NCBI GenBank assembly: GCA_023390905.1
Contig: JAEWBY010000062.1
Location: forward strand, 1 to 44,888
Source: Pseudomonadota bacterium
GTDB taxonomy: Bacteria > Pseudomonadota > Gammaproteobacteria > Xanthomonadales > Xanthomonadaceae
Length of the DNA stretch: 44,888 nucleotides
Reading direction: 5' to 3'
Position 1 is the first letter of the stretch. Each line of letters begins with the position of its first letter. The notes beneath the pieces were generated by a model. That model did no database searches, had not been told where the DNA came from, and worked only from the letters and a program-made list of their open reading frames with translations. Shown here one piece after another: positions 16,012 to 24,501 of this stretch. The position numbers and the translations under genes are program-made.

Positions 16012-16809
16012 ATGACCAGCCTGCCGCTGGTCGGCCTGCCGACCGATCACAAGCAAATCGGCGCGCATCCCTTCCTCGCGGTGGGTGAAAAGTACGTCCG
16101 CGCGGTCGTCGATGGCGCCGGCGCCCTGCCGGTGCTGCTGCCCACGCTCGAACCCGTGCTGCCATTGCGCGGAATGCTGCAGCGGCTGGACGGCATCGTG
16201 CTCACCGGGTCGGTCAGCAACATCGAGCCACATCATTACAGTGACGAATCCAGTTACGAGGGCAACCTGCTGGATCCGCGCCGCGACGCCACCAACCTGG
16301 CGCTGATTCCGCTGGCGGTCGAGATGGGGGTGCCGCTGCTGGCGATCTGTCGCGGCTTCCAGGAAGTGAACGTCGCTTTCGGCGGCAGCCTGTACCAGAA
16401 GGTGCACGAGCAGCCCGGCTTTCTCGATCACCGCGAACGCCCGGACGATGCACTGGCGGTGCAATACGGGCCGGCGCATGAAGTGCACCTGGCCGCAGGC
16501 GGCGTGCTCGCTTCGTTGTGCGGCGCTGATCGCGCGAGGGTCAATTCCCTGCATGGCCAGGGCGTGCGCCGGCTCGGGCGCGGACTGGTGGTGGAAGCCA
16601 CCGCGCCCGATGGCCTGATCGAAGCCTTCCGTCACGATGGCCCGGCCTTCCTGCTTGGCGTGCAATGGCACCCGGAATGGCGCGTCACGGAAAATCCGTT
16701 CTATCGGGCGATCTACCAGGCCTTTGGCGATGCCTGCCGCGAACGCGCGCGCCATCGCGGTTCCGGCGCCGGCGCCGAGCCTCCGGCGCCCGGGTGGAGT
16801 TACGGCTGA
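16012..16809 (+). CDS. puuD: Gamma-glutamyl-gamma-aminobutyrate hydrolase (SpuA/PuuD)
   Basis: 265-residue class I glutamine amidotransferase-fold hydrolase. It splits gamma-glutamyl-GABA to glutamate and GABA, the last step of the gamma-glutamylated putrescine pathway. The catalytic triad is Cys113 (LLAICRGFQE), His220 (VQWHPEW) and Glu222. GIVLTGSVSNIEPHHY is the expected oxyanion/substrate loop. The C-terminus has an extra Arg/Gly/Pro-rich tail (RHRGSGAGAEPP) of about ten residues compared with the 254-residue E. coli enzyme. First gene of the spuABCDEFGH-like run; the next gene starts 54 bases downstream. Confidence 0.95.
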   Translation: MTSLPLVGLPTDHKQIGAHPFLAVGEKYVRAVVDGAGALPVLLPTLEPVLPLRGMLQRLDGIVLTGSVSNIEPHHYSDESSYEGNLLDPRRDATNLALIPLAVEMGVPLLAICRGFQEVNVAFGGSLYQKVHEQPGFLDHRERPDDALAVQYGPAHEVHLAAGGVLASLCGADRARVNSLHGQGVRRLGRGLVVEATAPDGLIEAFRHDGPAFLLGVQWHPEWRVTENPFYRAIYQAFGDACRERARHRGSGAGAEPPAPGWSYG

Positions 16810-16863
16810 GCGCCACCCGCCGCCGTTGCCCCGCCTCCCGAACCCGATCGATTCCGTTTTCCC

Positions 16864-18246
16864 ATGCGCCCAAAATCCAAATCCAACGCCACGCCCCGAC
16901 AGATCGAAGAAAGCGCGCTGCGCCGCTGGCTCAAGGAACGCCGCATCACCGAAGTCGAATGCCTGGTGCCCGACATCACCGGCAATGCACGCGGCAAGAT
17001 CATCCCGGCCGACAAGTTCTCGCACGACTACGGCACGCGCCTGCCCGAGGGCATCTTCGCCACGACCGTCACCGGCGATTATCCGGAGGACTATTACGAA
17101 CTGACCTCGCCGTCGGACTCGGACATGATGCTGCGCCCGGACCCGGACACCGTGCGCATGGTGCCGTGGGCGGCCGACCCCACCGCGCAGATCATCCATG
17201 ACTGCTACACCAAGCAGGGCGAGCCGCACGAGCTGGCGCCACGCAACGTGCTGCGTCGCGTCCTGGCCGAGTACGAAGCCGCCGGCCTGCGCCCGGTGGT
17301 GGCACCGGAGCTGGAATTCTTCCTGGTGCAGAAGAACACCGATCCGGATTTCCCGCTGCTGCCGCCGGCCGGGCGTTCGGGCCGTCCGGAAACCGCGCGC
17401 CAGTCGTATTCGATCGATGCGGTCAACGAATTCGATCCGATCCTCGATCTGATGTACGACTACTGCGATGCGATGGAACTGGACGTGGACACGCTGATCC
17501 ACGAATCCGGCGCGGCGCAGCTCGAAGTCAACTTCACCCATGCCGATGCGCTGTCGCTGGCCGATCAGGTGTTCCTGTTCAAGCGTACGATGCGCGAGGC
17601 CGCGTTGCGCCACGGCGTCTACGCGACCTTCCTGGCCAAGCCGATGGAGAACGAGCCCGGCAGCGCCATGCACATCCACCAGAGCCTGGTGGATCGCAAG
17701 GGGCAGAATGTGTTCAGCGGCAAGTCGCCGGACAAGTTCAGTCCGGTATTCGGGCATTATCTGGGCGGGCTGCAGAAATACGTGCCGATGGCGATGGCGT
17801 TCTTCGCGCCCAACGTCAATTCCTACCGCCGGCTGATGTTCGGCGAAGTGTCGCCGAGCAATGTGCAGTGGGGATTCGACAACCGCACCTGCGGCCTGCG
17901 CGTACCGATGGACACGCCGGAGAACCAGCGAGTGGAGAGCCGCTTCGCCGGTTCCGACGCCAATCCCTATCTGGCGATGGCGGCCACGCTGGCCTGCGGC
18001 CTGCTCGGCATCCGCGAGAAACTCAAGCACACCGCACCGACCTCGGGCAGCGCCAAGGAAGATGGCTACGACCTGCCGCGTTCACTGGGCGAGGCGCTGG
18101 ACGAACTGGAAAGCTGCAAACCGCTGCACGAACTGCTCGGCCCGCGTTTCGTGCGCGCCTACGTGTCGGTCAAGCGCAAGGAATATGAAACCTTCTTCCG
18201 CGTGATCAGTTCGTGGGAGCGGGAATTTCTGTTGTTGAATGTGTGA
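16864..18246 (+). CDS. puuA: Glutamate-polyamine ligase (glutamine synthetase family), SpuB/PuuA-like
   Basis: 460-residue second gamma-glutamylpolyamine synthetase. Landmarks in order: EVECLVPDITGNARGKI, VVAPELEFFLVQ (metal-binding Glu), AAQLEVNFTH, GSAMHIHQSL, FAPNVNSYRRL, NRTCGLRVP and ESRFAGSDANPYLAMAA. An N-terminal basic leader (MRPKSKSNATPRQ) precedes the fold. It is nearer to the typical PuuA/PauA type than the divergent copy at 14400. It provides the first, ATP-using step of the pathway whose later steps are PuuB, PuuC and PuuD. Its position between puuD and spuC matches spuB of P. aeruginosa. Which diamine each paralog prefers cannot be told from sequence. Confidence 0.93.
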   Translation: MRPKSKSNATPRQIEESALRRWLKERRITEVECLVPDITGNARGKIIPADKFSHDYGTRLPEGIFATTVTGDYPEDYYELTSPSDSDMMLRPDPDTVRMVPWAADPTAQIIHDCYTKQGEPHELAPRNVLRRVLAEYEAAGLRPVVAPELEFFLVQKNTDPDFPLLPPAGRSGRPETARQSYSIDAVNEFDPILDLMYDYCDAMELDVDTLIHESGAAQLEVNFTHADALSLADQVFLFKRTMREAALRHGVYATFLAKPMENEPGSAMHIHQSLVDRKGQNVFSGKSPDKFSPVFGHYLGGLQKYVPMAMAFFAPNVNSYRRLMFGEVSPSNVQWGFDNRTCGLRVPMDTPENQRVESRFAGSDANPYLAMAATLACGLLGIREKLKHTAPTSGSAKEDGYDLPRSLGEALDELESCKPLHELLGPRFVRAYVSVKRKEYETFFRVISSWEREFLLLNV

Positions 18247-18251
18247 GGGGT

Positions 18252-18280
18252 GGGAATCGGAAATCGGAAATCGGATCGGA
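18252..18280. repeat. Heptanucleotide repeat after puuA
   Basis: gggaatcgg aaatcgg aaatcgg atcgg: clear seven-base units of the gaatcgg type in the 171-base gap before spuC. No promoter or hairpin stands out in the remainder of the gap. Confidence 0.75.
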
Positions 18281-18417
18281 ACAGAGAATAGAACGGGAGA
18301 GGCTGACAGCCACGCGTCCGTGGGAAACCAGCCGCGATCGCTGCACCGCGGGGCGATGCCGTCCCGCAATGAGCCGCAGCGAAACATCGGGAACCACCGC
18401 ACCATCAGGACCACGCC

Positions 18418-19782
18418 ATGACCCAACTCGACATCCGCGCGTTGCAACAGCTCGATGCCGCGCATCACCTGCATCCGTTCAACGACAACGCCGCGCTGGC
18501 GAAGCGGGGCACGCGCATCCTCACGCGCGGCGAGGGATGTTACGTGTGGGATGCCGACGGCAACCAGTTGCTCGATGCGTTCGCCGGTCTGTGGTGCGTG
18601 AACATCGGTTACGGTCGCCGTGAACTGGGCGAAGCCGCGTCCAGGCAGATGACGAAGCTGGCCTATTACAACAGCTTCTTCCAGTGCACGACCGAACCGA
18701 CGATCGCGCTGGCCGCCAAGCTGGCCGAACTCGCGCCCGGCGACATCAATCATTCGTTCTTCGTCAATTCCGGCTCCGAGGCCAACGACACCATCCTGCG
18801 CCTGGTCCGGCATTTCTGGGCGGTGCAGGATCAGCCGCGCAAGAACATCTTCATCGGCCGCCACGATGGTTACCACGGCACCACCATGGCCGGCGCAAGC
18901 CTGGGCGGCATGAAGGGCATGCACAAGCAGGGCGGGTTGCCGATTCCGGACATCCACCACATCGATCCGCCGTTCTGGTTCGCCGATGGCGGTGATCTGT
19001 CCGAAGACGAATACGGCCTGCTCGCCGCGCGCCGCCTCGAACAGAAAATCCTCGAACTCGGCCCGGAACGCGTGGCCGCGTTCATCGGTGAACCGATCAT
19101 GGGCGCGATCGGCGTCTACATTCCGCCGCGCACGTACTGGCCGGAGATCGAACGCATCTGCCGCCAATACGACGTGCTGCTGATCGCCGATGAAGTGATC
19201 TGCGGCTTCGGCCGCACCGGGCAGTGGTTCGGCTCGCAGTATTTCGGTTTCCAGCCCGACATCATGCCGGTGGCCAAGGGCATCACCTCCGGCTACATCC
19301 CGCTGGGCGCGGCGATGTTCAATGATCGCGTGGCCACGGTGTTGAAGGATCAGGGCGGCGAACTGGCCCACGGCGCCACGTATTCCGGCCATCCGGTGTG
19401 CGCGGCGGTGGCGCTGGAGAACATCCGCATCCTCCAGGAGGAAGGCATCGTCGATCGCGCGCGCGCGGAGATCGCACCCTACCTGGCGCAGCGCTGGGCC
19501 GAACTGGGCGAGCATCGCCTGGTCGGACAGGCGCGTATCGCCGGACTCGTCGGGGCGCTGGAACTGGTGCCGGACAAGCGCAGGCGGGCATTCTTCCCGG
19601 AGCGCGGTTCGGTCGGCGTGCTGTGCCGGGACATCGCGCTGAAGCATGGTCTGATCCTGCGCGCGACCTGGGATGCGATGCTGCTCTCGCCGCCGCTCGT
19701 CATCACCCGCGAACAGGTGGACGAACTGTTCGCCAAGACGTGGAAGGCGCTGGAGGAAACCGCGCAGACGCTGGGCCTGTGA
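18418..19782 (+). CDS. spuC: Putrescine/polyamine:pyruvate aminotransferase (SpuC)
   Basis: 454-residue class III PLP aminotransferase of the SpuC group. It transaminates putrescine (and cadaverine or diaminopropane in relatives) with pyruvate, giving 4-aminobutyraldehyde and alanine. PLP lysine Lys287 is in PVAKGITSGY; SGSEANDTILRLVR is the phosphate-binding region; IADEVICGFGRTG holds the PLP Asp; TYSGHPVCAA follows the lysine. The N-terminal HHLHPFNDNAAL is typical of this subgroup. It offers a route parallel to gamma-glutamylation. The alanine it makes would feed the ald gene at 5218. Its place between the synthetase and the binding proteins is as in spuABCDEFGH. Confidence 0.94.
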   Translation: MTQLDIRALQQLDAAHHLHPFNDNAALAKRGTRILTRGEGCYVWDADGNQLLDAFAGLWCVNIGYGRRELGEAASRQMTKLAYYNSFFQCTTEPTIALAAKLAELAPGDINHSFFVNSGSEANDTILRLVRHFWAVQDQPRKNIFIGRHDGYHGTTMAGASLGGMKGMHKQGGLPIPDIHHIDPPFWFADGGDLSEDEYGLLAARRLEQKILELGPERVAAFIGEPIMGAIGVYIPPRTYWPEIERICRQYDVLLIADEVICGFGRTGQWFGSQYFGFQPDIMPVAKGITSGYIPLGAAMFNDRVATVLKDQGGELAHGATYSGHPVCAAVALENIRILQEEGIVDRARAEIAPYLAQRWAELGEHRLVGQARIAGLVGALELVPDKRRRAFFPERGSVGVLCRDIALKHGLILRATWDAMLLSPPLVITREQVDELFAKTWKALEETAQTLGL

Positions 19783-19809
19783 GGTCGCGCACGGATGATC
19801 CGGACCAGC

Positions 19810-19837
19810 TTCTCAGATGGGCCACGGGGCGTATCAT
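19810..19837 (+). promoter_or_regulatory. Possible sigma-70 promoter before first binding-protein gene
   Basis: TTCTCA, 16-base spacer, TATCAT (5 of 6 to the -10 consensus), ending 37 bases before the potF-like ATG. An internal promoter here would raise binding-protein expression above the upstream enzymes. Weak -35; prediction only. Confidence 0.3.
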
Positions 19838-19874
19838 GTCCTGCATTCCCCCAGTCGGTTACAGGAGCCATCCC

Positions 19875-21005
19875 ATGAAGCTTCGTATTCTCCCGTTGCT
19901 CGCCGCGGCGTGTGTGCTGGCGGCCTGCGGCGGCAAGGACAAACCCGCCGAGGGTTCGGCCGGCGCCGGCAAGAACGCGGAGAAGGTCGTCAACGTCTAC
20001 AACTGGAACGACTACGTCGCCGAGGACACGCTGCCGAATTTCGAGAAGGCCACCGGCATCAAGGTGACCTACGATGTGTTCGACAGCGACGAGATGGTGG
20101 AAACCAAGCTGCTCGCCGGTTCCAGCGGCTATGACGTGGTGGTGCCGTCGCTGAGCTTCCTTGGCCGGCAGATCCAGGCCGGAGTGTTCCTGCCGCTGGA
20201 CAAGAGCAGGATCCCCAACCTCAAGAACGTGGATCCCGAACTGCTCAAGCGCATCGCGCTGCAGGATCCGGGCAACAAGTTCGCCGTACCGTACCTGTGG
20301 GGCACCAGCGGCATCGGCTACAACGTGGACAAGGTGAAAGCGGCGTTCGGCAGCACCGACGTGGCCGGAAGCTGGGATCTGGTGTTCAAGCCGGAGAACA
20401 TCTCCAAGCTGAAGGATTGCGGCGTCACCCTGCTCGATACGCCGTCGGAACTGTTGCCGATCGCGCTGAATTACCTGGGCGAGGATCCGCACAGCTTCGA
20501 TCCCAAGGTCATCGAGAGGGGCGCGGCGCTGCTGCGCGGCATCCGCCCGTACGTGCGCAACTTCCATTCCTCGTCCTACATCAACGATCTCGCCAACGGC
20601 GACATCTGCCTGGTGGTGGGCTGGTCGGGCGACATCATCCAGGCCCGCGATCGCGCCGCCGAAGCGGACAACGGCGTCCACATCGCGTATTCGATTCCGA
20701 AGGAAGGCGCGCCGCAGTGGTTCGACATGATGGCCATTCCGCAGGACGCCAAGCACGTGGAGAACGCCTACGCGTTCATCAACTACATGCTCGATCCCAA
20801 GGTCGCGGCGGCCAACACCAATTACGTGACGTATCCGAACGCGGTGCCGGCGTCGAAGGACATGATCGATCCGGCGATCGCCAACGACCCGACGATCTAT
20901 CCGCCGGCCGAGGTCAACGCCAAGCTGTTCACCTTCGCGGTATTGCCGCCGGAGGTGGATCGCCTGTACACCCGGATCTGGACGGAACTGAAGACCGGCA
21001 AGTAA
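19875..21005 (+). CDS. potF: Polyamine ABC transporter substrate-binding lipoprotein 1 (SpuD/PotF-like)
   Basis: 376-residue periplasmic polyamine-binding protein of the PotD/PotF family. It begins with a lipoprotein signal, lipobox LAAC at Cys18, so it is probably membrane-anchored instead of free. The mature protein starts its fold with VVNVYNWNDYVAEDTLPNF, followed by TYDVFDSDEMVETKLLAGSSGYDVV. The binding-site aromatic and acidic residues in NWNDY, VGWSGD and EGAPQWFDM match polyamine-binding relatives. RBS aggag lies 9 bases before the ATG. It is followed by a very similar second copy; the pair corresponds to SpuD and SpuE, which in P. aeruginosa prefer putrescine and spermidine. The assignment of each here is open. 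Confidence 0.94.
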   Translation: MKLRILPLLAAACVLAACGGKDKPAEGSAGAGKNAEKVVNVYNWNDYVAEDTLPNFEKATGIKVTYDVFDSDEMVETKLLAGSSGYDVVVPSLSFLGRQIQAGVFLPLDKSRIPNLKNVDPELLKRIALQDPGNKFAVPYLWGTSGIGYNVDKVKAAFGSTDVAGSWDLVFKPENISKLKDCGVTLLDTPSELLPIALNYLGEDPHSFDPKVIERGAALLRGIRPYVRNFHSSSYINDLANGDICLVVGWSGDIIQARDRAAEADNGVHIAYSIPKEGAPQWFDMMAIPQDAKHVENAYAFINYMLDPKVAAANTNYVTYPNAVPASKDMIDPAIANDPTIYPPAEVNAKLFTFAVLPPEVDRLYTRIWTELKTGK

Positions 21006-21008
21006 GCG

Positions 21009-21028
21009 TCCGGGCCTGATGGCCCGGA
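21009..21028 (+). other. Hairpin after first binding-protein gene
   Basis: TCCGGGCC-TGAT-GGCCCGGA, a perfect 8-bp stem with 4-base loop starting 4 bases after the stop codon. No T-run follows, so it is more likely an mRNA-stabilising element or partial attenuator than a full terminator. Confidence 0.6.
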
Positions 21029-21159
21029 TCAGGGGAGGACACACCGGGATGCAGCGCGTCCCGGCCGCACGCGGTCAGGCCGGGATGGCCGGCGCGGGCG
21101 GGCACCATGCAACGCACCGTCATCGCTGTCGCACTCGTTACCTGCCTGGAGAGAGCCTG

Positions 21160-22293
21160 ATGAAACTGCGCACCCTGTCCGTCCTGGTCTTCCTCTGTAC
21201 CACGCTGGCCGCCTGCGGAGACAAGTCCGCCGGCGGCAAGGCCGCCGCGGGTGATGCCGCGACCGGCGACAAGGAAGTCAACGTCTACAACTGGTCCGAC
21301 TACATCGCCGAGGACACCATTCCCAACTTCGAACAGAAGACCGGGATCAAGGTCACCTACGATGTCTTCGACAGCAACGAGATCGTCGAGACCAAGCTGC
21401 TTGCCGGCTCCAGCGGCTACGACATCGTCGTGCCGACGCTCAACTTCCTGGGCCGCCAGATCCAGGCCGGCGTGTTCCTGCCGCTGGACAAGAGCAGGAT
21501 TCCGAACTACGCCAATCTCGATCCGGAACTGATGAAGCGGATCGAACGGCAGGATCCGGGCAACCAGTACGCCGTTCCGTACATGTGGGGCACCACCGGC
21601 ATCGGCTACAACGTCGACAAGGTCAAGGCCGCATTCGGCAGCACCGACATCGCCAACAGCCTGGACATCGTGTTCAAGCCCGAGAACGTGTCGAAGTTGA
21701 AGGACTGCGGCGTGACCCTTCTCGATACGCCGTCGGAGATCATCCCGATCGCGCTGAACTACCTCGGCGAGGATCCGAACAGCACCGATCCCAAGGTGAT
21801 CGACAAAGTCGCGGCGCTGCTCAGGTCGGTGCGTCCGTACATCACCAACTTCCATTCCTCGCAGTACATCGATGCGATGGCCAACGGTGATACCTGCCTG
21901 GTGGTCGGCTGGTCCGGCGACATCATCCAGGCCCGTGATCGCGCCGAGGAAGCCGGCAACGGCGTCAAGATCGCCTACGCCATCCCGAAGGAAGGCGCGC
22001 CGCAGTGGTTCGACATGCTCGCCATTCCCAAGGACGCCAAGCATGTGGACAACGCATACGCCTTCATCAACTATCTGCTGGATCCACAGGTGATGGCCAA
22101 GAACTCCAACTTCATCCATTACCCCAACGCCATCCCCAAGGCGAAGGCGTTGATGGAAAAGAGCATCGTCGATGATCCGACGGTCTATCCGCCGCCGGAG
22201 GTGGCCGCCAAGCTCTTCACCTTCGCCATCATCCCGCCGGACGTTGATCGCCAGTACACCCGTATCTGGACGGAACTGAAAACCGGCAAATGA
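21160..22293 (+). CDS. potF: Polyamine ABC transporter substrate-binding lipoprotein 2 (SpuE/PotF-like)
   Basis: 377-residue paralog of the preceding protein, with the same architecture: signal peptide, lipobox LAAC at Cys19, then EVNVYNWSDYIAEDTIPNF. Whole blocks are identical between copies (ETKLLAGSSGYD, LDKSRIPN, EGAPQWFDM, TRIWTELKTGK). By eye about three quarters of positions agree, so this is a tandem duplication kept for different ligands. Visible differences near the ligand site are small (NWSDY for NWNDY). ATG at 21160 follows gagag; the longer upstream ORF is rejected because it would bury the signal peptide. The permease/ATPase set downstream is shared by both. Confidence 0.94.
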   Translation: MKLRTLSVLVFLCTTLAACGDKSAGGKAAAGDAATGDKEVNVYNWSDYIAEDTIPNFEQKTGIKVTYDVFDSNEIVETKLLAGSSGYDIVVPTLNFLGRQIQAGVFLPLDKSRIPNYANLDPELMKRIERQDPGNQYAVPYMWGTTGIGYNVDKVKAAFGSTDIANSLDIVFKPENVSKLKDCGVTLLDTPSEIIPIALNYLGEDPNSTDPKVIDKVAALLRSVRPYITNFHSSQYIDAMANGDTCLVVGWSGDIIQARDRAEEAGNGVKIAYAIPKEGAPQWFDMLAIPKDAKHVDNAYAFINYLLDPQVMAKNSNFIHYPNAIPKAKALMEKSIVDDPTVYPPPEVAAKLFTFAIIPPDVDRQYTRIWTELKTGK

Positions 22294-22318
22294 CCCCGCA
22301 CTGCAGGAACGGCTCCGG

Positions 22319-22350
22319 CCGCGACCGCCCTGGCGAACGGTCGGTCGCGG
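22319..22350 (+). other. Hairpin after second binding-protein gene
   Basis: CCGCGACCG and CGGTCGCGG form a perfect 9-bp stem around a 14-base loop, 26 bases after the stop codon. No T-run follows. Confidence 0.6.
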
Positions 22351-22382
22351 TCAGCTTTCGACGGGCCTACGTCTCCTGCAGA

Positions 22383-22400
22383 CAGCGGCGAAAGCCGCTG
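22383..22400 (+). other. GNRA-loop hairpin before ATPase gene
   Basis: CAGCGGC-GAAA-GCCGCTG, a 7-bp stem closed by a GAAA tetraloop, 53 bases before the ATPase start. Together with the stem at 22319 it marks the junction between highly expressed binding proteins and the less needed membrane components. Confidence 0.6.
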
Positions 22401-22453
22401 ATCCGCACAACGACCGCGGCAGGCGCCGCGATTTTTCCGAGCAAGGATTCCAG

Positions 22454-23590
22454 ATGGCGCACGAGGTTCCCCCCACTGGCAGCAACGTCGCCAAGGACGA
22501 TGCCGATGCCTATCTGCGCATCGTCGATGTGCGCAAGGAGTTCGACGGCTTCGTCGCCGTGGATGACACCAATCTGACCATCCGCAAGGGCGAAATCTTC
22601 GCGCTGCTCGGCGGCTCGGGCAGCGGCAAGTCCACCCTGCTGCGCTGCCTGGCCGGTTTCGAGAAGCCGACCGCCGGCAAGATCTACCTCGACGGGCAAC
22701 TGCTCAACGATCTGCCGCCCTACGAGCGGCCTATCAACATGATGTTCCAGTCGTATGCACTGTTCCCGCACATGACGGTGGAGCAGAACATCGCGTTCGG
22801 GCTGAAGCAGGACGGTCTTTCGAAGGACGCCATCCGCACGCGCGTGGCGGACATGCTCGCGCTCGTGCAGCTCGACAAGCTCGCCCGGCGCAAGCCGCAC
22901 CAGCTTTCCGGCGGCCAGCAGCAGCGCGTGGCGCTGGCGCGATCCCTGGCCAAGGGGCCGAAACTGCTGCTGCTCGACGAGCCGATGGGAGCGCTCGACA
23001 AGAAGCTGCGATCGAAGATGCAGCTGGAACTGGTCAACATCATTGAAAAATCCGGCGTGACCTGTGTGATGGTCACCCACGATCAGGAAGAAGCGATGAC
23101 GATGGCCACGCGCATCGCGCTGATGGACCAGGGCTGGATCCGCCAGGTCGGCACGCCCGATGAAATCTACGAACAGCCGACCAGCCGCTTCGCCGCCGAA
23201 TTCGTCGGCTCGGTGAACCTGATCGACGGCGTGGTCGAGGAGGACGAGGCGGACTACGTCACCATCGCCAGTCCGCAGTTGCCGGTGCCGGTCTACATCG
23301 GCCACGGCATTTCCGGGTTCGAAGGCCAGGAAGTCTCGTTCGCGGTGCGTCCGGAAAAGGTCGCCATCGGCAAGCAGGAACCGGAGCAGCCCTACAACAA
23401 GGCGCGCGGCATCATCGAGGACATCGCGTATTTCGGCAGCCATTCGGTCTATCACGTGCGCCTGCCGAGTGGTTACAGGTTCATGGCCAACTTCGCCAAC
23501 GTGCAGCGCTGGGCCAGCGAAGGCCTCACCTGGAACGATGATGTGTGGGTGTGGTGGGGCGACAACGACGGGGTGGTGCTCACCTCATGA
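22454..23590 (+). CDS. potG: Polyamine ABC transporter ATP-binding protein (SpuF/PotG)
   Basis: 378-residue ABC ATPase of the MOI/PotA-PotG type. Walker A GGSGSGKST at residues 53-61; Q-loop MMFQSYALFPHM; signature LSGGQQQR near residue 152; Walker B LLLLDEP near 175; H-loop VTHDQEEAM. A C-terminal TOBE domain (about 285-378) starts after FVGSVNLIDG. It forms a dimer that drives the two permeases encoded next. The N-terminus has a roughly 20-residue leader before the nucleotide-binding fold, as in PotG. The stop codon overlaps the potH start (ATGA), showing translational coupling. Confidence 0.95.
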   Translation: MAHEVPPTGSNVAKDDADAYLRIVDVRKEFDGFVAVDDTNLTIRKGEIFALLGGSGSGKSTLLRCLAGFEKPTAGKIYLDGQLLNDLPPYERPINMMFQSYALFPHMTVEQNIAFGLKQDGLSKDAIRTRVADMLALVQLDKLARRKPHQLSGGQQQRVALARSLAKGPKLLLLDEPMGALDKKLRSKMQLELVNIIEKSGVTCVMVTHDQEEAMTMATRIALMDQGWIRQVGTPDEIYEQPTSRFAAEFVGSVNLIDGVVEEDEADYVTIASPQLPVPVYIGHGISGFEGQEVSFAVRPEKVAIGKQEPEQPYNKARGIIEDIAYFGSHSVYHVRLPSGYRFMANFANVQRWASEGLTWNDDVWVWWGDNDGVVLTS

Positions 23591-24501
23591 AACTGCGCGA
23601 ACTGATCCGAAAGGCGGTGCCGCGGCCGCGCTGGGCGGTCATTGCGGTGCCCTATCTGTGGCAACTGCTGTTCTTCGCGATCCCGTTCCTGATCGTGCTG
23701 AAGATTTCGTTCTCGCGGCTGGCGATCGCGCGGCCGCCGTACACGCCGATCCTGGAATACGTCGATGAAGCGCTGACGCTCAAGCTCAACCTGGGCAACT
23801 ATGCCGCGCTGTTCACCGATTCGCAGTACGTGCAGGCGTACCTGAGCTCGATCCAGATCGCCGCGATCTCCACCTTCTTCGCCCTGCTGATCGGCTACCC
23901 GATTGCCTACGTGATCGCGCGGCTGCCGGCCTCCACGCGCAACATCGCGATGATGCTGGTGGTGCTGCCGTCGTGGACCTCGTTCCTGATCCGCATCTAC
24001 GCGTGGATCGGCATCCTCAAGAACAATGGCCTGCTCAACAATTTCCTGATGAAGATCGGCGTCATCGACGCGCCGCTCCAGATCCTCAACACGCCGCTGG
24101 CCGCCTACATCGGCATCGTCTACGCGTACCTGCCGTTCATGGTGCTGCCGCTCTACACCAACCTGGTCAAGCATGATCAGCGCCTGCTGGAAGCGGCCTA
24201 CGATCTCGGCGCCAAGCCGTGGAAGGCGTTCTTCACCATCACGCTGCCGCTGTCGCGGGCCGGCATCATCGCCGGCTGCATGCTGGTGATGATTCCGGCG
24301 GTCGGCGAGTTCGTCATTCCCGAACTGCTCGGCGGCCCCGATACTCTGATGATCGGCCGCGTGCTGTGGAACGAGTTCTTCAACAACCGCGACTGGCCGG
24401 CGGCCTCGGCGGTGGCGATCGTCATGCTGATCCTGCTGATGATCCCCATCCTCATCTTCAACCGCGTGCAGCAGCGCGAGCTGGAAGGGAGGCTGACGTG
24501 A
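23587..24501 (+). CDS. potH: Polyamine ABC transporter permease (SpuG/PotH)
   Basis: 304-residue inner-membrane permease with six predicted helices. The binding-protein-dependent transport EAA loop is EAAYDLGAKPWKAFFTITLP, near residues 205-225, which docks onto the ATPase. The first helix is IAVPYLWQLLFFAIPFLIVL. A periplasmic loop carries YVDEALTLKLNLGNYAALF. ATG at 23587 overlaps the end of potG, and the 3' end overlaps the potI start. Pairs with PotI to form the channel. Confidence 0.95.
   Translation: MKLRELIRKAVPRPRWAVIAVPYLWQLLFFAIPFLIVLKISFSRLAIARPPYTPILEYVDEALTLKLNLGNYAALFTDSQYVQAYLSSIQIAAISTFFALLIGYPIAYVIARLPASTRNIAMMLVVLPSWTSFLIRIYAWIGILKNNGLLNNFLMKIGVIDAPLQILNTPLAAYIGIVYAYLPFMVLPLYTNLVKHDQRLLEAAYDLGAKPWKAFFTITLPLSRAGIIAGCMLVMIPAVGEFVIPELLGGPDTLMIGRVLWNEFFNNRDWPAASAVAIVMLILLMIPILIFNRVQQRELEGRLT

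Noticed and set aside
15841..18030. 729-codon open frame on the minus strand over puuD and puuA
   Set aside because: It is the antisense shadow of two well-supported enzymes with catalytic motifs; its translation is His/Arg/Ala-rich without family features.
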